From Calothrix sp. 336/3 (GTDB taxonomy: Bacteria; Cyanobacteriota; Cyanobacteriia; Cyanobacteriales; Nostocaceae), in the NCBI RefSeq assembly GCF_000734895.2, contig NZ_CP011382.1, positions 3,016,700 to 3,080,699 of the forward strand: a stretch of 64,000 nt of DNA, written 5' to 3'. Each line of letters starts with the position of its first letter. Position 1 is the first letter of the stretch. Position numbers and translations under genes: made by a program. Positions 53,105 through 63,622 of this stretch are shown piece after piece. The notes below the pieces were generated by a model, which was given only the letters and a program-made list of their open reading frames with translations, ran no database searches and was not told the origin of the DNA.

Positions 53105-55285
53105 ATGTCACAAAAATATCCACTTATCCCTGTAGAGCTAACTCAAGAAGAAAAAATACAATTAGAAAATCTGACGAATATTCTAGTTGAAATGAATTTG
53201 ATATCAGTGCCAAATAAATCTCAAGATGATGATGTCAATATTGCTGATTTAGAAAATGTAGAAATTACTCTTGAGCAAAATCAGGTATCAGAATTTGATA
53301 TATCTCTTGCAGAAGAAACTCCGAAAAATACAATTAATCTCATAGGTATTAGTGATGCTTTTGATTATCCGAAATTAACTAGCCATAATAGTGAAGAAAC
53401 TATTGAGAACATCAGCATCAAGAGACAAGATGTTTTAGAAGAAGCTGAACAAAATGAGGAAGAGGGCTTTGCCGCCTTTGAAAAATTACAAGATTTATTA
53501 GTTGGAAATAAAATAGGTGATATTCAAAAAAACATCACTGAAATTACATATCAACTGCATGAGCCACAAGAACTGATTAAACTTTTACAACCCTTAATTG
53601 CAGAACTATTAAAATTAAACATTGACGAATCCCAAGAAGAATTTGCCAGAATTATTTCTCCTCTGATTGATGGAGCGATTCGTAACAGAACAGAAGTAGA
53701 AAAGGATATCATGGGTGAATCCCTAGCCCCGATAATTCCTCCAGCTATTAGCCATCAAATTCAGATTGCTCCTGAAGAATTTGCCGAGGCGATCGCCCCT
53801 ACAATGGGTTCAGCAATCAAGAAGCAGGTGGAAAATGAGAAAGATGAAATTATTGATGCTCTTTACCCCGTGATTGGTAGTACAATTGCCAAATATATGG
53901 CGGAAACAGTCCGTACAATTAATCAAAAAATTGAAAATACTCTCAGTACAGAAGGTATTAAACGTAAAATTCGCGCCAAGTTACAAGGTGTTTCCGAGGC
54001 AGAATTAATTCTCAGAGAAGCGATACCTTTGAGAGTGCAAGCTGTTTTTTTAATTCATAAAATATCTGGTTTAGTAATTGCAGAAATTCAACCATCGGAA
54101 CAACAGACAGAATCAGATATGTTTGCCGGCATGCTCACAGCTATTCGTAGTTTTGCCAATGATTGTATTGCTAACTCCCATATAAACTCGGAACTCAATG
54201 CTATTGATTATGGTGCATCCCAAATTATTTTAGAAGTTGCTGGTTATTGTTATTTAGCAATTGTGATTCAAGGAGAACCAACTCAAGAATTTAAATGGAA
54301 GGTGCGTCAAACTCTATCTAATATTATTAAACAATATGGAGACATTATTGAAAACTTTATTGGTGATCAAACTATTATTCCTGAGCAAGTCAATAATCTT
54401 TTAGAAACTCTGCGAAATAGCCACCAACTCAAAAAATCTTCCTCAAAAGTTTCACCCTTAAGTATGATCGCTGGTATATCCTTGGCAGCAATTTGTCTAC
54501 CTTGGGGTGCATGGCAATATCATAATAATATAATAGGTGGCGTGGAACATAAAACTACTCTGGCATTAGCTTCCACCCCAGAATTAGCAGTTTACCGTCT
54601 CACTGTACAATCCCATAGGGGAAAATTGCAACTGAGTGGTAAAGTACCTAATCAACCATTACGCCAAAAAGCGGAGCAAGTTGCTCAAAATTCTGCACCT
54701 CAATGGCAGTTGGATAATCAGATTTTAGCTGTAGAAATACCTCCAGATCCAGTTTTGGCAGCAGATGAAGTTAAACGAGTCACTCGAACATTGAATCAAA
54801 TTACAGGTGTGGCGATCGCAACGACTTATTCTGAAGGTTTAGTAAAAATATCTGGTACTGTGAAGCACGATCAAGACATACTTAAAGTCAGTCATGCTTT
54901 TGAGCAAATTCCTGGAGTCAAAACCATCTCAAGTTTTGTCAGAGCGCAACCATTAAAAGTCGGAATACGTTTTTACTTTCGATATAACTCAGCTAATTTG
55001 CTAATTTCAGATTATGGATACAAGTTACAGCAAGTTAAGTCTTTCCTGCAACGGCATCCGCAAAATAATCTCAAGATAATTGGTTATAGTAATGATGATA
55101 TATCTCCCATCTCTTCTGGACAATTAGCTCTGGCAAGAGCAAAATCTGTTCAGCAAGCTCTCATTCACCAAGGGGTAGAACCCTCTCGTCTTCGTATTAA
55201 TGGCTCCACTAATCTTCCTCTAGGTGTGGATAAAACTCAACCTACATGGTTAAGACGTTGTGTTGTTCTCGAAGTTGTTCAATAA
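53105..55285 (+). CDS. Membrane protein with BON-like repeats and OmpA C-terminal domain
   Basis: The 726-residue protein has an acidic, helical cytoplasmic-type N-terminal half (1-440), one membrane helix (about 452-470, MIAGISLAAICLPWGAW), two BON-like modules (about 492-545 and 555-625, for example RGKLQLSGKVPNQPLRQKAEQVA) and a C-terminal OmpA-type peptidoglycan-binding domain (630-726, VGIRFYFRYNSANLLISDYGYKLQQV). It therefore links the cytoplasm with the cell wall. Together with the adjacent Rab-like GTPase and kinase it may form a polar or envelope signalling complex. Confidence 0.8.
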   Translation: MSQKYPLIPVELTQEEKIQLENLTNILVEMNLISVPNKSQDDDVNIADLENVEITLEQNQVSEFDISLAEETPKNTINLIGISDAFDYPKLTSHNSEETIENISIKRQDVLEEAEQNEEEGFAAFEKLQDLLVGNKIGDIQKNITEITYQLHEPQELIKLLQPLIAELLKLNIDESQEEFARIISPLIDGAIRNRTEVEKDIMGESLAPIIPPAISHQIQIAPEEFAEAIAPTMGSAIKKQVENEKDEIIDALYPVIGSTIAKYMAETVRTINQKIENTLSTEGIKRKIRAKLQGVSEAELILREAIPLRVQAVFLIHKISGLVIAEIQPSEQQTESDMFAGMLTAIRSFANDCIANSHINSELNAIDYGASQIILEVAGYCYLAIVIQGEPTQEFKWKVRQTLSNIIKQYGDIIENFIGDQTIIPEQVNNLLETLRNSHQLKKSSSKVSPLSMIAGISLAAICLPWGAWQYHNNIIGGVEHKTTLALASTPELAVYRLTVQSHRGKLQLSGKVPNQPLRQKAEQVAQNSAPQWQLDNQILAVEIPPDPVLAADEVKRVTRTLNQITGVAIATTYSEGLVKISGTVKHDQDILKVSHAFEQIPGVKTISSFVRAQPLKVGIRFYFRYNSANLLISDYGYKLQQVKSFLQRHPQNNLKIIGYSNDDISPISSGQLALARAKSVQQALIHQGVEPSRLRINGSTNLPLGVDKTQPTWLRRCVVLEVVQ

Positions 55286-55401
55286 CTTATTTTTGGATAA
55301 TTTTTTTAACATCATAGAGAAAGCAATTTTTCCGTATACATCTTTCAGATGTGCTTGATGCGATAATCATTACTCTTGCATTTATCTTCCATGTCCAAAT
55401 T

Positions 55402-55929
55402 ATGAAATATACTTCACAGAAAATTTGTCTGATTGGTGATTTTGGAGTAGGAAAAACTAGCTTAATTCGTCGATTTGTGGATGGAGAGTTTAGTGATCAA
55501 TATTTAGCTACAGTTGGAGTTAAGATTTCTCGTAAGGTAATAACCACCGATATAAAAAGTCCATCATCTAATAGTTTACAATTAATTATCTGGGATGTTG
55601 AAGGCAGCCAGAAATTTAAGGGTATTGCCCCTAACTACTTGCAGGGAGCAAGGGGAGCAGTTATCGTTGCTGATATGACTCGTAGCGAGACAATTAAGAA
55701 CCTCCGACAACATATCCAGCAATTTTTATCTATTAACCCTCAAGCTTGTGTAATTATTGCCCTCAATAAAGCTGATTTAATCGAGTTAGAATATACAGAA
55801 AAAGCAATACAGGAATGCCAATCTCTTTTATCGACACAGATTACGGCAACTTATTTGACATCAGCAAAAACAGGTAATAACGTGGATGAAATATTTACAG
55901 AATTAGCTCATAAACTCATTCTCTTATGA
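55402..55929 (+). CDS. Rab/Ras-like small GTPase
   Basis: Beginning MKYTSQKICLIGDFGVGKTSLIRRF (start 55402) the protein has 175 residues. G1 is GDFGVGKTS, G2 lies around YLATVGVKI, G3 is WDVEGSQ instead of the common DTAGQ, G4 NKAD and G5 TSAK are intact. The changed G3 lacks the catalytic Gln position seen in Ras, so intrinsic hydrolysis may be altered. Bacterial Rab-like GTPases often act with MglB-type or roadblock proteins in polarity; none is visible here. The stop overlaps the kinase start by 4 nt. Confidence 0.87.
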   Translation: MKYTSQKICLIGDFGVGKTSLIRRFVDGEFSDQYLATVGVKISRKVITTDIKSPSSNSLQLIIWDVEGSQKFKGIAPNYLQGARGAVIVADMTRSETIKNLRQHIQQFLSINPQACVIIALNKADLIELEYTEKAIQECQSLLSTQITATYLTSAKTGNNVDEIFTELAHKLILL

Positions 55930-58238
55930 TGAATTCATTTCTCAATAATCTTTTATGTTTGCGGAGTGTCGAATATTTAATCTTTGACACTGATTTTCAG
56001 ATTAAGACAATTTCTCCTGGGATGAAGGAATTTGTCTATCATCAGGGTGATATACAAGTTGGCAAAGATGTGAGACATGGATTTCCCGAATTAGTGGGAA
56101 TGGAAGATATTATCATGGACATCTGCCAAAAGAAACTTGATAAGTGGGAATTAAATGCAGTTGCCAGATTTAGAGAAGATAATTCTACTAACTATATTCA
56201 AATTTGCTTGACTCGCAATATTAAAAACAATAATTTCTTTGACGAAGTTATTCTCATTGTCGAAGATGTAACTGAGAAAATACAGTTAGAAAAATCCTTG
56301 GTACAGGGTGTCAATGAAGCTCATCTTTTATTAAGCACAATTGCTGCTTCTAAAGAATATATTGACCAGATTATATCTTCCATGGCAGATGCCCTTGTTG
56401 TGACAAATTTAACTGGCAAAATTCAGACAGCAAATGCAGCTTCTCAAAAACTACTGGAATATACAGAAGCAGAATTAATTGGTCAAAAATTTGCTAATAT
56501 TATCCCTGATTTTAAGATTGTATATAATCAAGAAGTTGAGACTTATTGCTTAAGCAAAAGTGGGATAAAGATTCCCATTTCCCTATCTTGCTCCTTTGTT
56601 AAAACAGATATTAAAACATTTCAAGGATACATCTATATCATACGTGATATTCGGGAACGCAAACAAGCAGAATTGGCAAAGCAAGAATTTATTGCCATGA
56701 TGAACCATGAAATTCGTACACCTATTGCCTCAGTTACAGGTATCACAAATCTTTTGCTCAATACCACACTGACAGAGGAACAAAGAGATTTTATAAATAC
56801 TATTAATAATAGCAATCAACATTTACTGCGAATCATTAATGATATTCTTGATTTTTACAAGATAGAATCAGGAAAGCTAGAGTTAGAAATTCATCCTTTT
56901 AGTTTAAAAAGTTGCCTGGATGATTGTATAAAACTGTTAGAAAATTCTGCAAAATCGAAAAACTTGAGTCTGATTTTAACATTTGCAGATGATATTGATA
57001 TTACAATTTTTAGTGATATTGTCAGAGTTAAACAAATTTTGGTTAACTTATTAAGTAATGCAATTAAATTTACTGATGTTGGCAGTATAGAAATTTCTGT
57101 GCAGATTCGTCCAGGTAATGATAAGGGTAAAGAGCCTCAGGAGCTTATTTTTGCAGTTAAAGATACTGGTATTGGAATTCCCAGCGATCGCCTGCATCGT
57201 CTTTTCCAAAGCTTTAGTCAAGTCAATCCTAGTACTACCCGTGAATATGGTGGTACTGGTTTAGGTTTAGCTATTTGTAAACAGCTGTGCGAACGTATGG
57301 GAGGTGCAATTTGGGTAGATAGTGAGGAGGGTGTGGGTACTACATTTTACTTTACAATTGCTGCCCCTATCATCCAAAAGAAAATAGAGACTCAAAAAGT
57401 CAAGCCTGAGACTAAAGCCACTGATGAAGTCATAGATGCTCAGATGGCTAAGACACATCCTTTACGGATTCTCCTAGCTGATGATAATTTAGTCAATCAA
57501 AGAATTATTTGCTTGACATTGCAGCGTATGGGATATAAAGCAGATTTAGCGAGTAATGGTGTTGAGGTGTTAGATGCATTACGTTCTCAAAGCTACGATG
57601 TCATTCTCATGGATGTACGGATGCCAAAAATGGATGGTTTGGAAGCTACTCAAAAGATTCGTCAAGAATTAGCATCTAGCGATCGCCCTTGGATTATTGC
57701 CTTAACTGCTAATGCGATGTTCAATGATCGTGAGACTTGTTTGGCTGCGGGGATGAATGATTATCTTGCTAAACCTATCCGGATTCCTGAATTGGTAGCA
57801 GCTCTCAAAAATGTTCCTCTAACTACCAAAGAAGAAAACCATCCCAATCCATCCTATCGCCCAGACTGTGTGGATATGAATACTTTAGACGAATTGTTAC
57901 AGATAGCAAAATTTAATAGTAGCGGAAATCCAGAAAGCTTTGTGATTGAAGTTATTGATACCTATCTGGAAGATGGTACAAGTCTGCTAGCCAACATGCA
58001 CAAAGCTAGAAATAAAAAAGATTATCAAAGTCTGGAAAATATGGCACATAAATTATACTCTAGTAGTGCGACCTTAGGCGCTCATCAATTAGCAAGTGTC
58101 TGTAAGCAGCTAGAGAAAAATGCCAAAAAAGAACCCGCAGAAAATATATCTGGCTTAGTTTATCAGTTGGAAACAGAATATCAGCAAGTAGAACAAGCTT
58201 TGTCCCATTTCAAGAAAAAGTATATGCAAAAGCATTAG
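55926..58238 (+). CDS. Hybrid histidine kinase (PAS-PAS-HisKA-HATPase-receiver-Hpt)
   Basis: The 770-residue protein has two PAS-like domains (about 10-120 and 145-245), HisKA with His261 (MNHEIRTP), HATPase ([25 protein letters not shown] near 443), a receiver with Asp563 (LMDVRMP) and Lys616, and a C-terminal Hpt with His709 ([11 protein letters not shown]). This provides the complete His-Asp-His relay in one chain. No membrane helix or chromophore Cys is seen. Coupled to the GTPase gene by ATGA overlap; the convergent RcaC-like regulator is the probable final receiver. Confidence 0.9.
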   Translation: MMNSFLNNLLCLRSVEYLIFDTDFQIKTISPGMKEFVYHQGDIQVGKDVRHGFPELVGMEDIIMDICQKKLDKWELNAVARFREDNSTNYIQICLTRNIKNNNFFDEVILIVEDVTEKIQLEKSLVQGVNEAHLLLSTIAASKEYIDQIISSMADALVVTNLTGKIQTANAASQKLLEYTEAELIGQKFANIIPDFKIVYNQEVETYCLSKSGIKIPISLSCSFVKTDIKTFQGYIYIIRDIRERKQAELAKQEFIAMMNHEIRTPIASVTGITNLLLNTTLTEEQRDFINTINNSNQHLLRIINDILDFYKIESGKLELEIHPFSLKSCLDDCIKLLENSAKSKNLSLILTFADDIDITIFSDIVRVKQILVNLLSNAIKFTDVGSIEISVQIRPGNDKGKEPQELIFAVKDTGIGIPSDRLHRLFQSFSQVNPSTTREYGGTGLGLAICKQLCERMGGAIWVDSEEGVGTTFYFTIAAPIIQKKIETQKVKPETKATDEVIDAQMAKTHPLRILLADDNLVNQRIICLTLQRMGYKADLASNGVEVLDALRSQSYDVILMDVRMPKMDGLEATQKIRQELASSDRPWIIALTANAMFNDRETCLAAGMNDYLAKPIRIPELVAALKNVPLTTKEENHPNPSYRPDCVDMNTLDELLQIAKFNSSGNPESFVIEVIDTYLEDGTSLLANMHKARNKKDYQSLENMAHKLYSSSATLGAHQLASVCKQLEKNAKKEPAENISGLVYQLETEYQQVEQALSHFKKKYMQKH

Positions 58239-58377
58239 TTTCTATGCAAACTACACATGCGTCTTGAGAGTATCCACAGCGTTAAGTAAATATTTATTTG
58301 TTTATGATGAGTAGAGATACTGTGTAGTCTTGCTCTTACAATTGTATGTGAAAAATTGCCGATAATATTATAGTTAT

Positions 58378-59811
58378 TTACTTGCGATATTCTTGTAATA
58401 AACGGGTACGCTCTAAACGATTAAAAAGACGAGTAATTAGCTCAGGAGCAACCACCGGTTTGCTAACATAGTCGTCAGCACCAACAGTAAACACCTGCTG
58501 AATTGTCTCAGCATCTCGCTTGCCGGTTAAAAAAATTATTGGTATCCAAGCCCATTTATCATCATTACGTAATTGTTGACATAATTCCAAACCATTAACA
58601 TCTGGCATTTGGATATCGAGAATTAGTAAATCGGGTTTTATTATCTCTAATTGCTGCCAAAAATTTTGGATTTCTTTGGAAAGAGTCACTTGTAAACCCC
58701 ATGGTTCCAATAGGGTTTGTAAAAATCTGAGAGTTATCCAGTCATCATCTAAAATTAGTAATTTTGCTTCTGATTTTTTCTGTTGCTGATAATTGAATTG
58801 TTGCTCTAAATGATAAATACTAATATCTTCTACTAAGGAAACTAATTTTTGTACCTGCTGATGATAGAATTTGATATCATCGGAGGACATAAGATGATTC
58901 TCAGAAAATAATTGTTCCAATTTTATCGCTATTTCCACTCCAGATTCTAAGCCCAGAATACCCATATGGGAAATCATCTTATGAGCAATCTTTTTTGCGG
59001 CATCTCCAGTTTTATTGAGAATAGAAGCTTCTAATAATTGCAACTCTTTGGCTACGTAGGATTTAGTTTCTTGCCAAAATTCTGAGTTAATTTTTTGTTT
59101 TTGATAACTGTGCTCATTCTGGATATTATCCGTCACAAACTTAGGATTCAGACGATAACCCACACCATAGATATTTTCAATTAAATCTTCATTACTAACT
59201 GCTTTTAATTTTTGACGTAATCTTTTAACTAAAGCTCTGACAGTATCTCCTCCTGGCAAATCATCTGTGAGCGACCAGAGTTGATTGAGAATAGTTGTTT
59301 GGCTATAAATTTTCTCAGAATCGTGTAATAGTAGTTCTAATAAAGCATATTCTTTTGAAGTCAAATTCAGTAAAGTATCATTATAGAATGCTTCATGTTT
59401 AGTAAAATTAAGACAAATATTTCCCCACCTTAAGGTAGAAGAAGTAGGAGAGAATTGTCTGCGTAATAGGGCGCGGATTTTTGCAGCTAATTCTGGCAAG
59501 GGAACAGGTTTGACAATATAGTCATCAGCACCTGCATTTAAGCCCATGATTTTATCATCACTCATACCTTTTGCCGTCAGCAAAAGAATCAGAGTTTTGT
59601 CACCTTTTTTCCGTAAACGTTGACATAAACTGATGCCATCTAATTTGGGGAGCATGACATCTAAAATGATTAAATCGTAGTGAGATGTTTCGACAAATTC
59701 CCATGCTTCTTGCCCATCTGTCGCAATATCGACAATGTAATGTTCTTCTATAAGATGTGCGTTGAGCAAGGATACAAGTATTGGGTCATCATCTACTAGT
59801 AAAATTTTCAT
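58378..59811 (-). CDS. RcaC-like response regulator (receiver-wHTH-Hpt-receiver), short form
   Basis: The 477-residue protein has an N-terminal receiver with Asp51, an OmpR-type winged helix (about 125-222), an Hpt domain with His277 (KKIAHKMISHMG) and a C-terminal receiver with Asp399 (LILDIQMP). The layout is the same as RcaC at 8991 but without the degenerate receiver segment. It ends opposite the hybrid kinase gene (140 bp apart), which has its own Hpt, so the two probably form a relay. The regulated genes are unknown. Confidence 0.88.
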   Translation of the reverse strand: MKILLVDDDPILVSLLNAHLIEEHYIVDIATDGQEAWEFVETSHYDLIILDVMLPKLDGISLCQRLRKKGDKTLILLLTAKGMSDDKIMGLNAGADDYIVKPVPLPELAAKIRALLRRQFSPTSSTLRWGNICLNFTKHEAFYNDTLLNLTSKEYALLELLLHDSEKIYSQTTILNQLWSLTDDLPGGDTVRALVKRLRQKLKAVSNEDLIENIYGVGYRLNPKFVTDNIQNEHSYQKQKINSEFWQETKSYVAKELQLLEASILNKTGDAAKKIAHKMISHMGILGLESGVEIAIKLEQLFSENHLMSSDDIKFYHQQVQKLVSLVEDISIYHLEQQFNYQQQKKSEAKLLILDDDWITLRFLQTLLEPWGLQVTLSKEIQNFWQQLEIIKPDLLILDIQMPDVNGLELCQQLRNDDKWAWIPIIFLTGKRDAETIQQVFTVGADDYVSKPVVAPELITRLFNRLERTRLLQEYRK

Positions 59812-59920
59812 TGTTAATCTGTGAAATCAAAAGCAAGAGAACACCCTGGTGATGATTACAGTGAGCGGTGATTACTTCCTGGTGGATGAGACCAGGAGAA
59901 TAATAATAGACAATTCATGA

Positions 59921-60607
59921 CTATATTCTTTGCAACAAACTTAAACCATGGGTATCAGTTCCACAGGTATTATACAAGCCGTACGTAGTTGCTAATTGCT
60001 GAACTTGCTCTGATTCGATAACGCTAGGTCGCCAAGGATGGGGATTATTATAGGCATAAAAGGACTCTACACCATCAATACCCAATTCGGCAGCAGCAGG
60101 AATTAAATCACGGTGCGATCGCCGATATCTTGCAGGGTGTGCAAGTACTGCTAATCCTCCAGCTTCATGAATTGCGGTAATCACAGATGCTGCTTGATAT
60201 TCTTCGCCTGTGGTGACTCGTCGCTGAAGGTAAGGTTTTATACTCAACTCTTGCGTGTCAAAGGCATATGCCAATATGTGGACTTCCACATTCAACAGGT
60301 TGGCATTTATTTCTACCCCACTCCAGAGCTGTGGTACTTTAGCTCCTGGGTTTTTCCATTGCCAATCTTCAATCCATTGCAGAGCAATTTGGTATCCGTT
60401 AACACTATGGTGGTCAGTAATTGCCATCCCTTGTAAGCCAATGGCGATCGCCTGTTCCATGACTGCACTCGGTAGGAGTTTTCCGTCAGAATGGACGGTA
60501 TGCATATGAAAATTGAAGCACCTCGGACAACTTTGGGCATCAATTTTTGGTAATAATTCTTCCAAGGAGCTTTTGGAAGCTGTCATGCGGGCATAATTAA
60601 CAGTCAT
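59921..60607 (-). CDS. PHP-domain metal-dependent phosphoesterase
   Basis: The start at 60607 (MTVNYAR) is supported by an AGAGGGGG ribosome site and gives 228 residues. The PHP metal motifs are visible: FHMHTVHSDGKL, ITDHHSVNGYQ, GVEINA, LAHPARYRRSH, and GTDTH near the C-terminus. Stand-alone PHP proteins of this type resemble YciV/RnaB-like or Trph-type nucleotidases and phosphatases. The exact substrate is unknown. Monocistronic. Confidence 0.85.
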   Translation of the reverse strand: MTVNYARMTASKSSLEELLPKIDAQSCPRCFNFHMHTVHSDGKLLPSAVMEQAIAIGLQGMAITDHHSVNGYQIALQWIEDWQWKNPGAKVPQLWSGVEINANLLNVEVHILAYAFDTQELSIKPYLQRRVTTGEEYQAASVITAIHEAGGLAVLAHPARYRRSHRDLIPAAAELGIDGVESFYAYNNPHPWRPSVIESEQVQQLATTYGLYNTCGTDTHGLSLLQRI

Positions 60608-60625
60608 AACCCCCTCTTTTCCCAA

Positions 60626-60993
60626 TTTATGGAATTTTTAACACTTTCTTGATGTAGACTGCCAACAAAGGTTATAGGTACGGTGACAGTTTTTCTCTGT
60701 AAGATTAAGTGTCATTTTTACTTTCTTCACTTCCTACCCTGTCCGTCAGTAGTTATCTTTTACATATCCTGGGTAATTTTTTCAATATGTTAAGACTACG
60801 TTAGCAAATTCCCAGACAGACGGTCATGAGTAATTGATATCAGTGTTGTCTATAGTATGTAAAAAGAATTGCCTAGAGTATCCGTTAATTCCCCAGGTAG
60901 TAATTATCAGAAAAACCACCAAACTTAGACATATCAAGAATTAATGCTTGAGTAGGACAAGTTTGATTACAAATTCGATGTCGTAATTGTGAT
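60626..60993. other. Intergenic region between purM and the PHP gene
   Basis: 368 bp downstream of purM. It holds most of the tiny Cys-containing frame described at 60885, and the PHP promoter. Nothing else recognised. Confidence 0.35.
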
Positions 60994-61010
60994 TTACATT
61001 GGTATTCCAA
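60885..61010 (-). CDS. Tiny Cys-motif ORF overlapping the purM end (tentative)
   Basis: A 41-codon frame starting at TTG inside the last codons of purM contains Cys5, Cys14 and Cys18 followed by Pro, in the context [15 protein letters not shown]. This resembles the C-x3-C-P-T-x-A-L end of a 4Fe-4S ferredoxin cluster site, but the first part of the cluster motif is missing. It could be a ferredoxin remnant or a translationally coupled small protein. Evidence is thin. Confidence 0.25.
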   Translation of the reverse strand: MEYQCKSQLRHRICNQTCPTQALILDMSKFGGFSDNYYLGN

Positions 61011-62022
61011 CTATTTCTCCAGAACCAGAAATCACTTCACCAATGATACAAGCAGCAATATTTTGTGACTGAAAGTGAGTGATTACTTCCATAGACTGAG
61101 ACGGTGGTACAAGTAAAACGAAGCCAATACCCATATTAAAAGTGTTATACATCGCCGCAGGATTGACATCTCCAGTGGTGGCTAACCATGAGAATACAGG
61201 GGGAATCTGCCAAGAATTAGGGTTAATTCTGATTCCTTGTCCTGCACTCAGACAACGTGGTAAATTTTCCGGTAATCCACCACCTGTGATATGTGCCATA
61301 CCATGAATATCAAAACCTGCTTTGATAGCAGCAATTACAGGTTTGACGTAAATATGAGTGGGTGTGAGGAAGATTTCTCCTAGGGTTTTGCCCCCAAATA
61401 CTTCTGGAGTATCGCTCCAACTTAAACCTTGATCACTAATAATTTTTCTGACTAAGCTAAAACCATTACTATGGACACCACTACTAGGAAGAGCGATCGC
61501 CACATCTCCCAGCTGTACCTGGGAACCATCCAGCATCCGACTTTTTTCCACAATCCCCACACAAAAACCCGCCAAGTCATACTCTCCCACTTGGTAAAAA
61601 CCTGGCATTTCTGCGGTTTCTCCTCCCAACAAAGCACAACCAGCTTGCTTACACCCAGTTGCCACACCTTCTACAACCTGGGTTAGTTGCTCTTTTTCTA
61701 GCTTACCAGTCGCCAAATAATCTAGAAAAAATAGTGGTTCTGCTCCCGATGTCAACACATCATTGACACACATTGCAACTAAATCGATACCCACAGTATC
61801 ATGACAATTCAGCATATGGGCAATTTTCAGCTTTGTACCCACTCCATCGGTACCAGAGACTAAAACGGGTTGCTCATATCCACTCGGTAACTGAAAACAG
61901 CCACCAAAACCCCCTAAACCTCCTAATACTTCCGATCTGAAAGTACTGTGTACAAGATTGCGGATATTATCCACAAAAGCACGACCAGCTTCTACATCAA
62001 CCCCTGCTTCTTTGTAATCCAT
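60994..62022 (-). CDS. purM: Phosphoribosylformylglycinamidine cyclo-ligase PurM
   Basis: The 342-residue full-length protein catalyses the ATP-dependent closure of FGAM to AIR in purine synthesis. Conserved segments: [13 protein letters not shown] at the N-terminus, [67 protein letters not shown]. Cytoplasmic dimer, AIRS fold. No purine operon partners are adjacent, which is common in cyanobacteria. Confidence 0.96.
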   Translation of the reverse strand: MDYKEAGVDVEAGRAFVDNIRNLVHSTFRSEVLGGLGGFGGCFQLPSGYEQPVLVSGTDGVGTKLKIAHMLNCHDTVGIDLVAMCVNDVLTSGAEPLFFLDYLATGKLEKEQLTQVVEGVATGCKQAGCALLGGETAEMPGFYQVGEYDLAGFCVGIVEKSRMLDGSQVQLGDVAIALPSSGVHSNGFSLVRKIISDQGLSWSDTPEVFGGKTLGEIFLTPTHIYVKPVIAAIKAGFDIHGMAHITGGGLPENLPRCLSAGQGIRINPNSWQIPPVFSWLATTGDVNPAAMYNTFNMGIGFVLLVPPSQSMEVITHFQSQNIAACIIGEVISGSGEIVGIPM

Positions 62023-62352
62023 GACTCACTTCACCGTGATCAACGCGCCGCCAACATTAGGATATATATCTTCACATATTTGGGCGACAAGAAAATATTT
62101 TTTCTAGGTGATAACAAAATAGTCAAGGAGTGGGGCAAAAATTTTTCGTGTATTGTGACGTGTGTACTGGTGGATAAGTACTTCGCGAACTAAAATCTGT
62201 GATGTATTTTTATGGCTGCGATTTAGCCCATTTTTGCCTTTTGGCTGAAACACAAGAAGTTAGAGGAGTAGAGGAATAATTGAAAAAAACACAAAATCTG
62301 ATGGGAATAGAAATCTAGCAGTCTATTACTCATCATTCCCTTACCCCTAGTA
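62023..62352. other. Intergenic region upstream of purM
   Basis: 330 bp holding the purM promoter. No purine riboswitch-like fold, repeat or RNA gene was recognised. Confidence 0.35.
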
Positions 62353-62565
62353 TTAGCTACCAAATACCTCATCTTCAATTCCTTGCCACCATTCACCCAA
62401 ATTCATTAAATCTTGGTGAATATCTTCTAATCTGCGAGCATAATCATCCTCACTAATCATATTTTTCATCTCTGCTAATTTTGTTAGACGCAACTGCACC
62501 AATAGCCATGGTTTATACATACTATTAGTCGCTTCTAAATATTGTGCTAATTCAGTGCTATTCAT
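62353..62565 (-). CDS. Unknown small protein
   Basis: From MNSTELAQYLEATN (start 62565; an upstream start at 62589 is possible) the protein has 70 residues, helical and charged, with conserved-looking Trp residues (KPWLLVQLRL, LGEWWQGIEDE). No domain recognised. It may be a small cyanobacterial conserved protein; it lies alone between purM and sodB. Confidence 0.55.
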   Translation of the reverse strand: MNSTELAQYLEATNSMYKPWLLVQLRLTKLAEMKNMISEDDYARRLEDIHQDLMNLGEWWQGIEDEVFGS

Positions 62566-62769
62566 AAAGTTAGGATGGTAGATTATCAAAAGTTAAGTTA
62601 TGTAATCAGAGAGCTTGGGAAAACAAATAGAATTTTATATAAAAGCAGCCACAGAAAATGTGACTGCTCACCAAAATTTAAAATTTAACTTTCCCGTTTT
62701 GCCAAACTAAGGATAGTTAAATCCGAAGCAGGATAACTAAAAATATACAAATTCCTGCAATTGTCAAAA

Positions 62770-63369
62770 CTAGGCAGCCAAACGTTCTGCAACAAAATCC
62801 CAGTTCACCAAATTATCTAAGAAGTTTTTGATGAAAGCAGGACGAGCATTTCTAAAGTCAACGTAATAAGCGTGTTCCCACACATCCAGGGTTAATAATG
62901 GTTTTTGTCCATGGACCAGGGGATTTTCCGCATTCGGAGTTTTGGTAATTTTCAGAGTACCATTATCATCAACTAACCAAGCCCAACCACTACCAAATTG
63001 GGTAGCAGCAGCAGTGGAAAAATCCTCTTTGAACTTGTCAAAACTACCAAAATCCTTATCGATTCTAGCAGCTAAATCTCCAGTGGGAGCGCCACCACCT
63101 GCGGGTTTGAGGCAACTCCAAAAGAAGGTATGATTCCATACCTGAGCTGCGTTGTTAAAAATACCTGTTAAGGAAGCATCTTTGAAAGCAATGGTAATTA
63201 CTTCCTCTAAAGATTTATCTGCTAAATCTTTTCCTTCTGTCAGCTTATTGAGGTTATCTACATAAGCTTTGTGATGCTTGCCGTAGTGATACTCAAAGGT
63301 TTCAGCTTTCATGCCGTAAGGCTCAAGCGCATCCATTGCAAATGGAAGGGGGGGCTGTGTAAATGCCAT
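62770..63369 (-). CDS. sodB: Iron superoxide dismutase SodB
   Basis: The 199-residue cytosolic enzyme has metal ligands His28 (FEYHYGKHH), His80 (VWNHTFFW), Asp162 and His166 (DVWEHAYY). The iron-type signatures AQVWNHTFFW and GGGAPTGDL favour Fe over Mn. It dismutates superoxide from photosynthesis. No signal peptide. A weakly AGAGAGG-like ribosome site precedes the ATG. Confidence 0.95.
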   Translation of the reverse strand: MAFTQPPLPFAMDALEPYGMKAETFEYHYGKHHKAYVDNLNKLTEGKDLADKSLEEVITIAFKDASLTGIFNNAAQVWNHTFFWSCLKPAGGGAPTGDLAARIDKDFGSFDKFKEDFSTAAATQFGSGWAWLVDDNGTLKITKTPNAENPLVHGQKPLLTLDVWEHAYYVDFRNARPAFIKNFLDNLVNWDFVAERLAA

Positions 63370-63622
63370 TTTTGTGAAATCCTCTCTTTACCGTTTTCCA
63401 GTTTAAGGCTTCTACGGAAGCTGTGGAAATTACATACTAGGTATCAAGCTGTATTGACGGCTTGACACTGGCACATAAAACTTAATACTTTGATTCTACA
63501 AGGAAATGTGGCACTCAGAAACTCTGTCGCAAGTAATACTGTTGCCAAAATTGGGAAAAGGGAGAAGTTATCTTGTGTGACTTATCGTATTTTTGTGGAA
63601 CCAATGTAGTACAAGATACATT

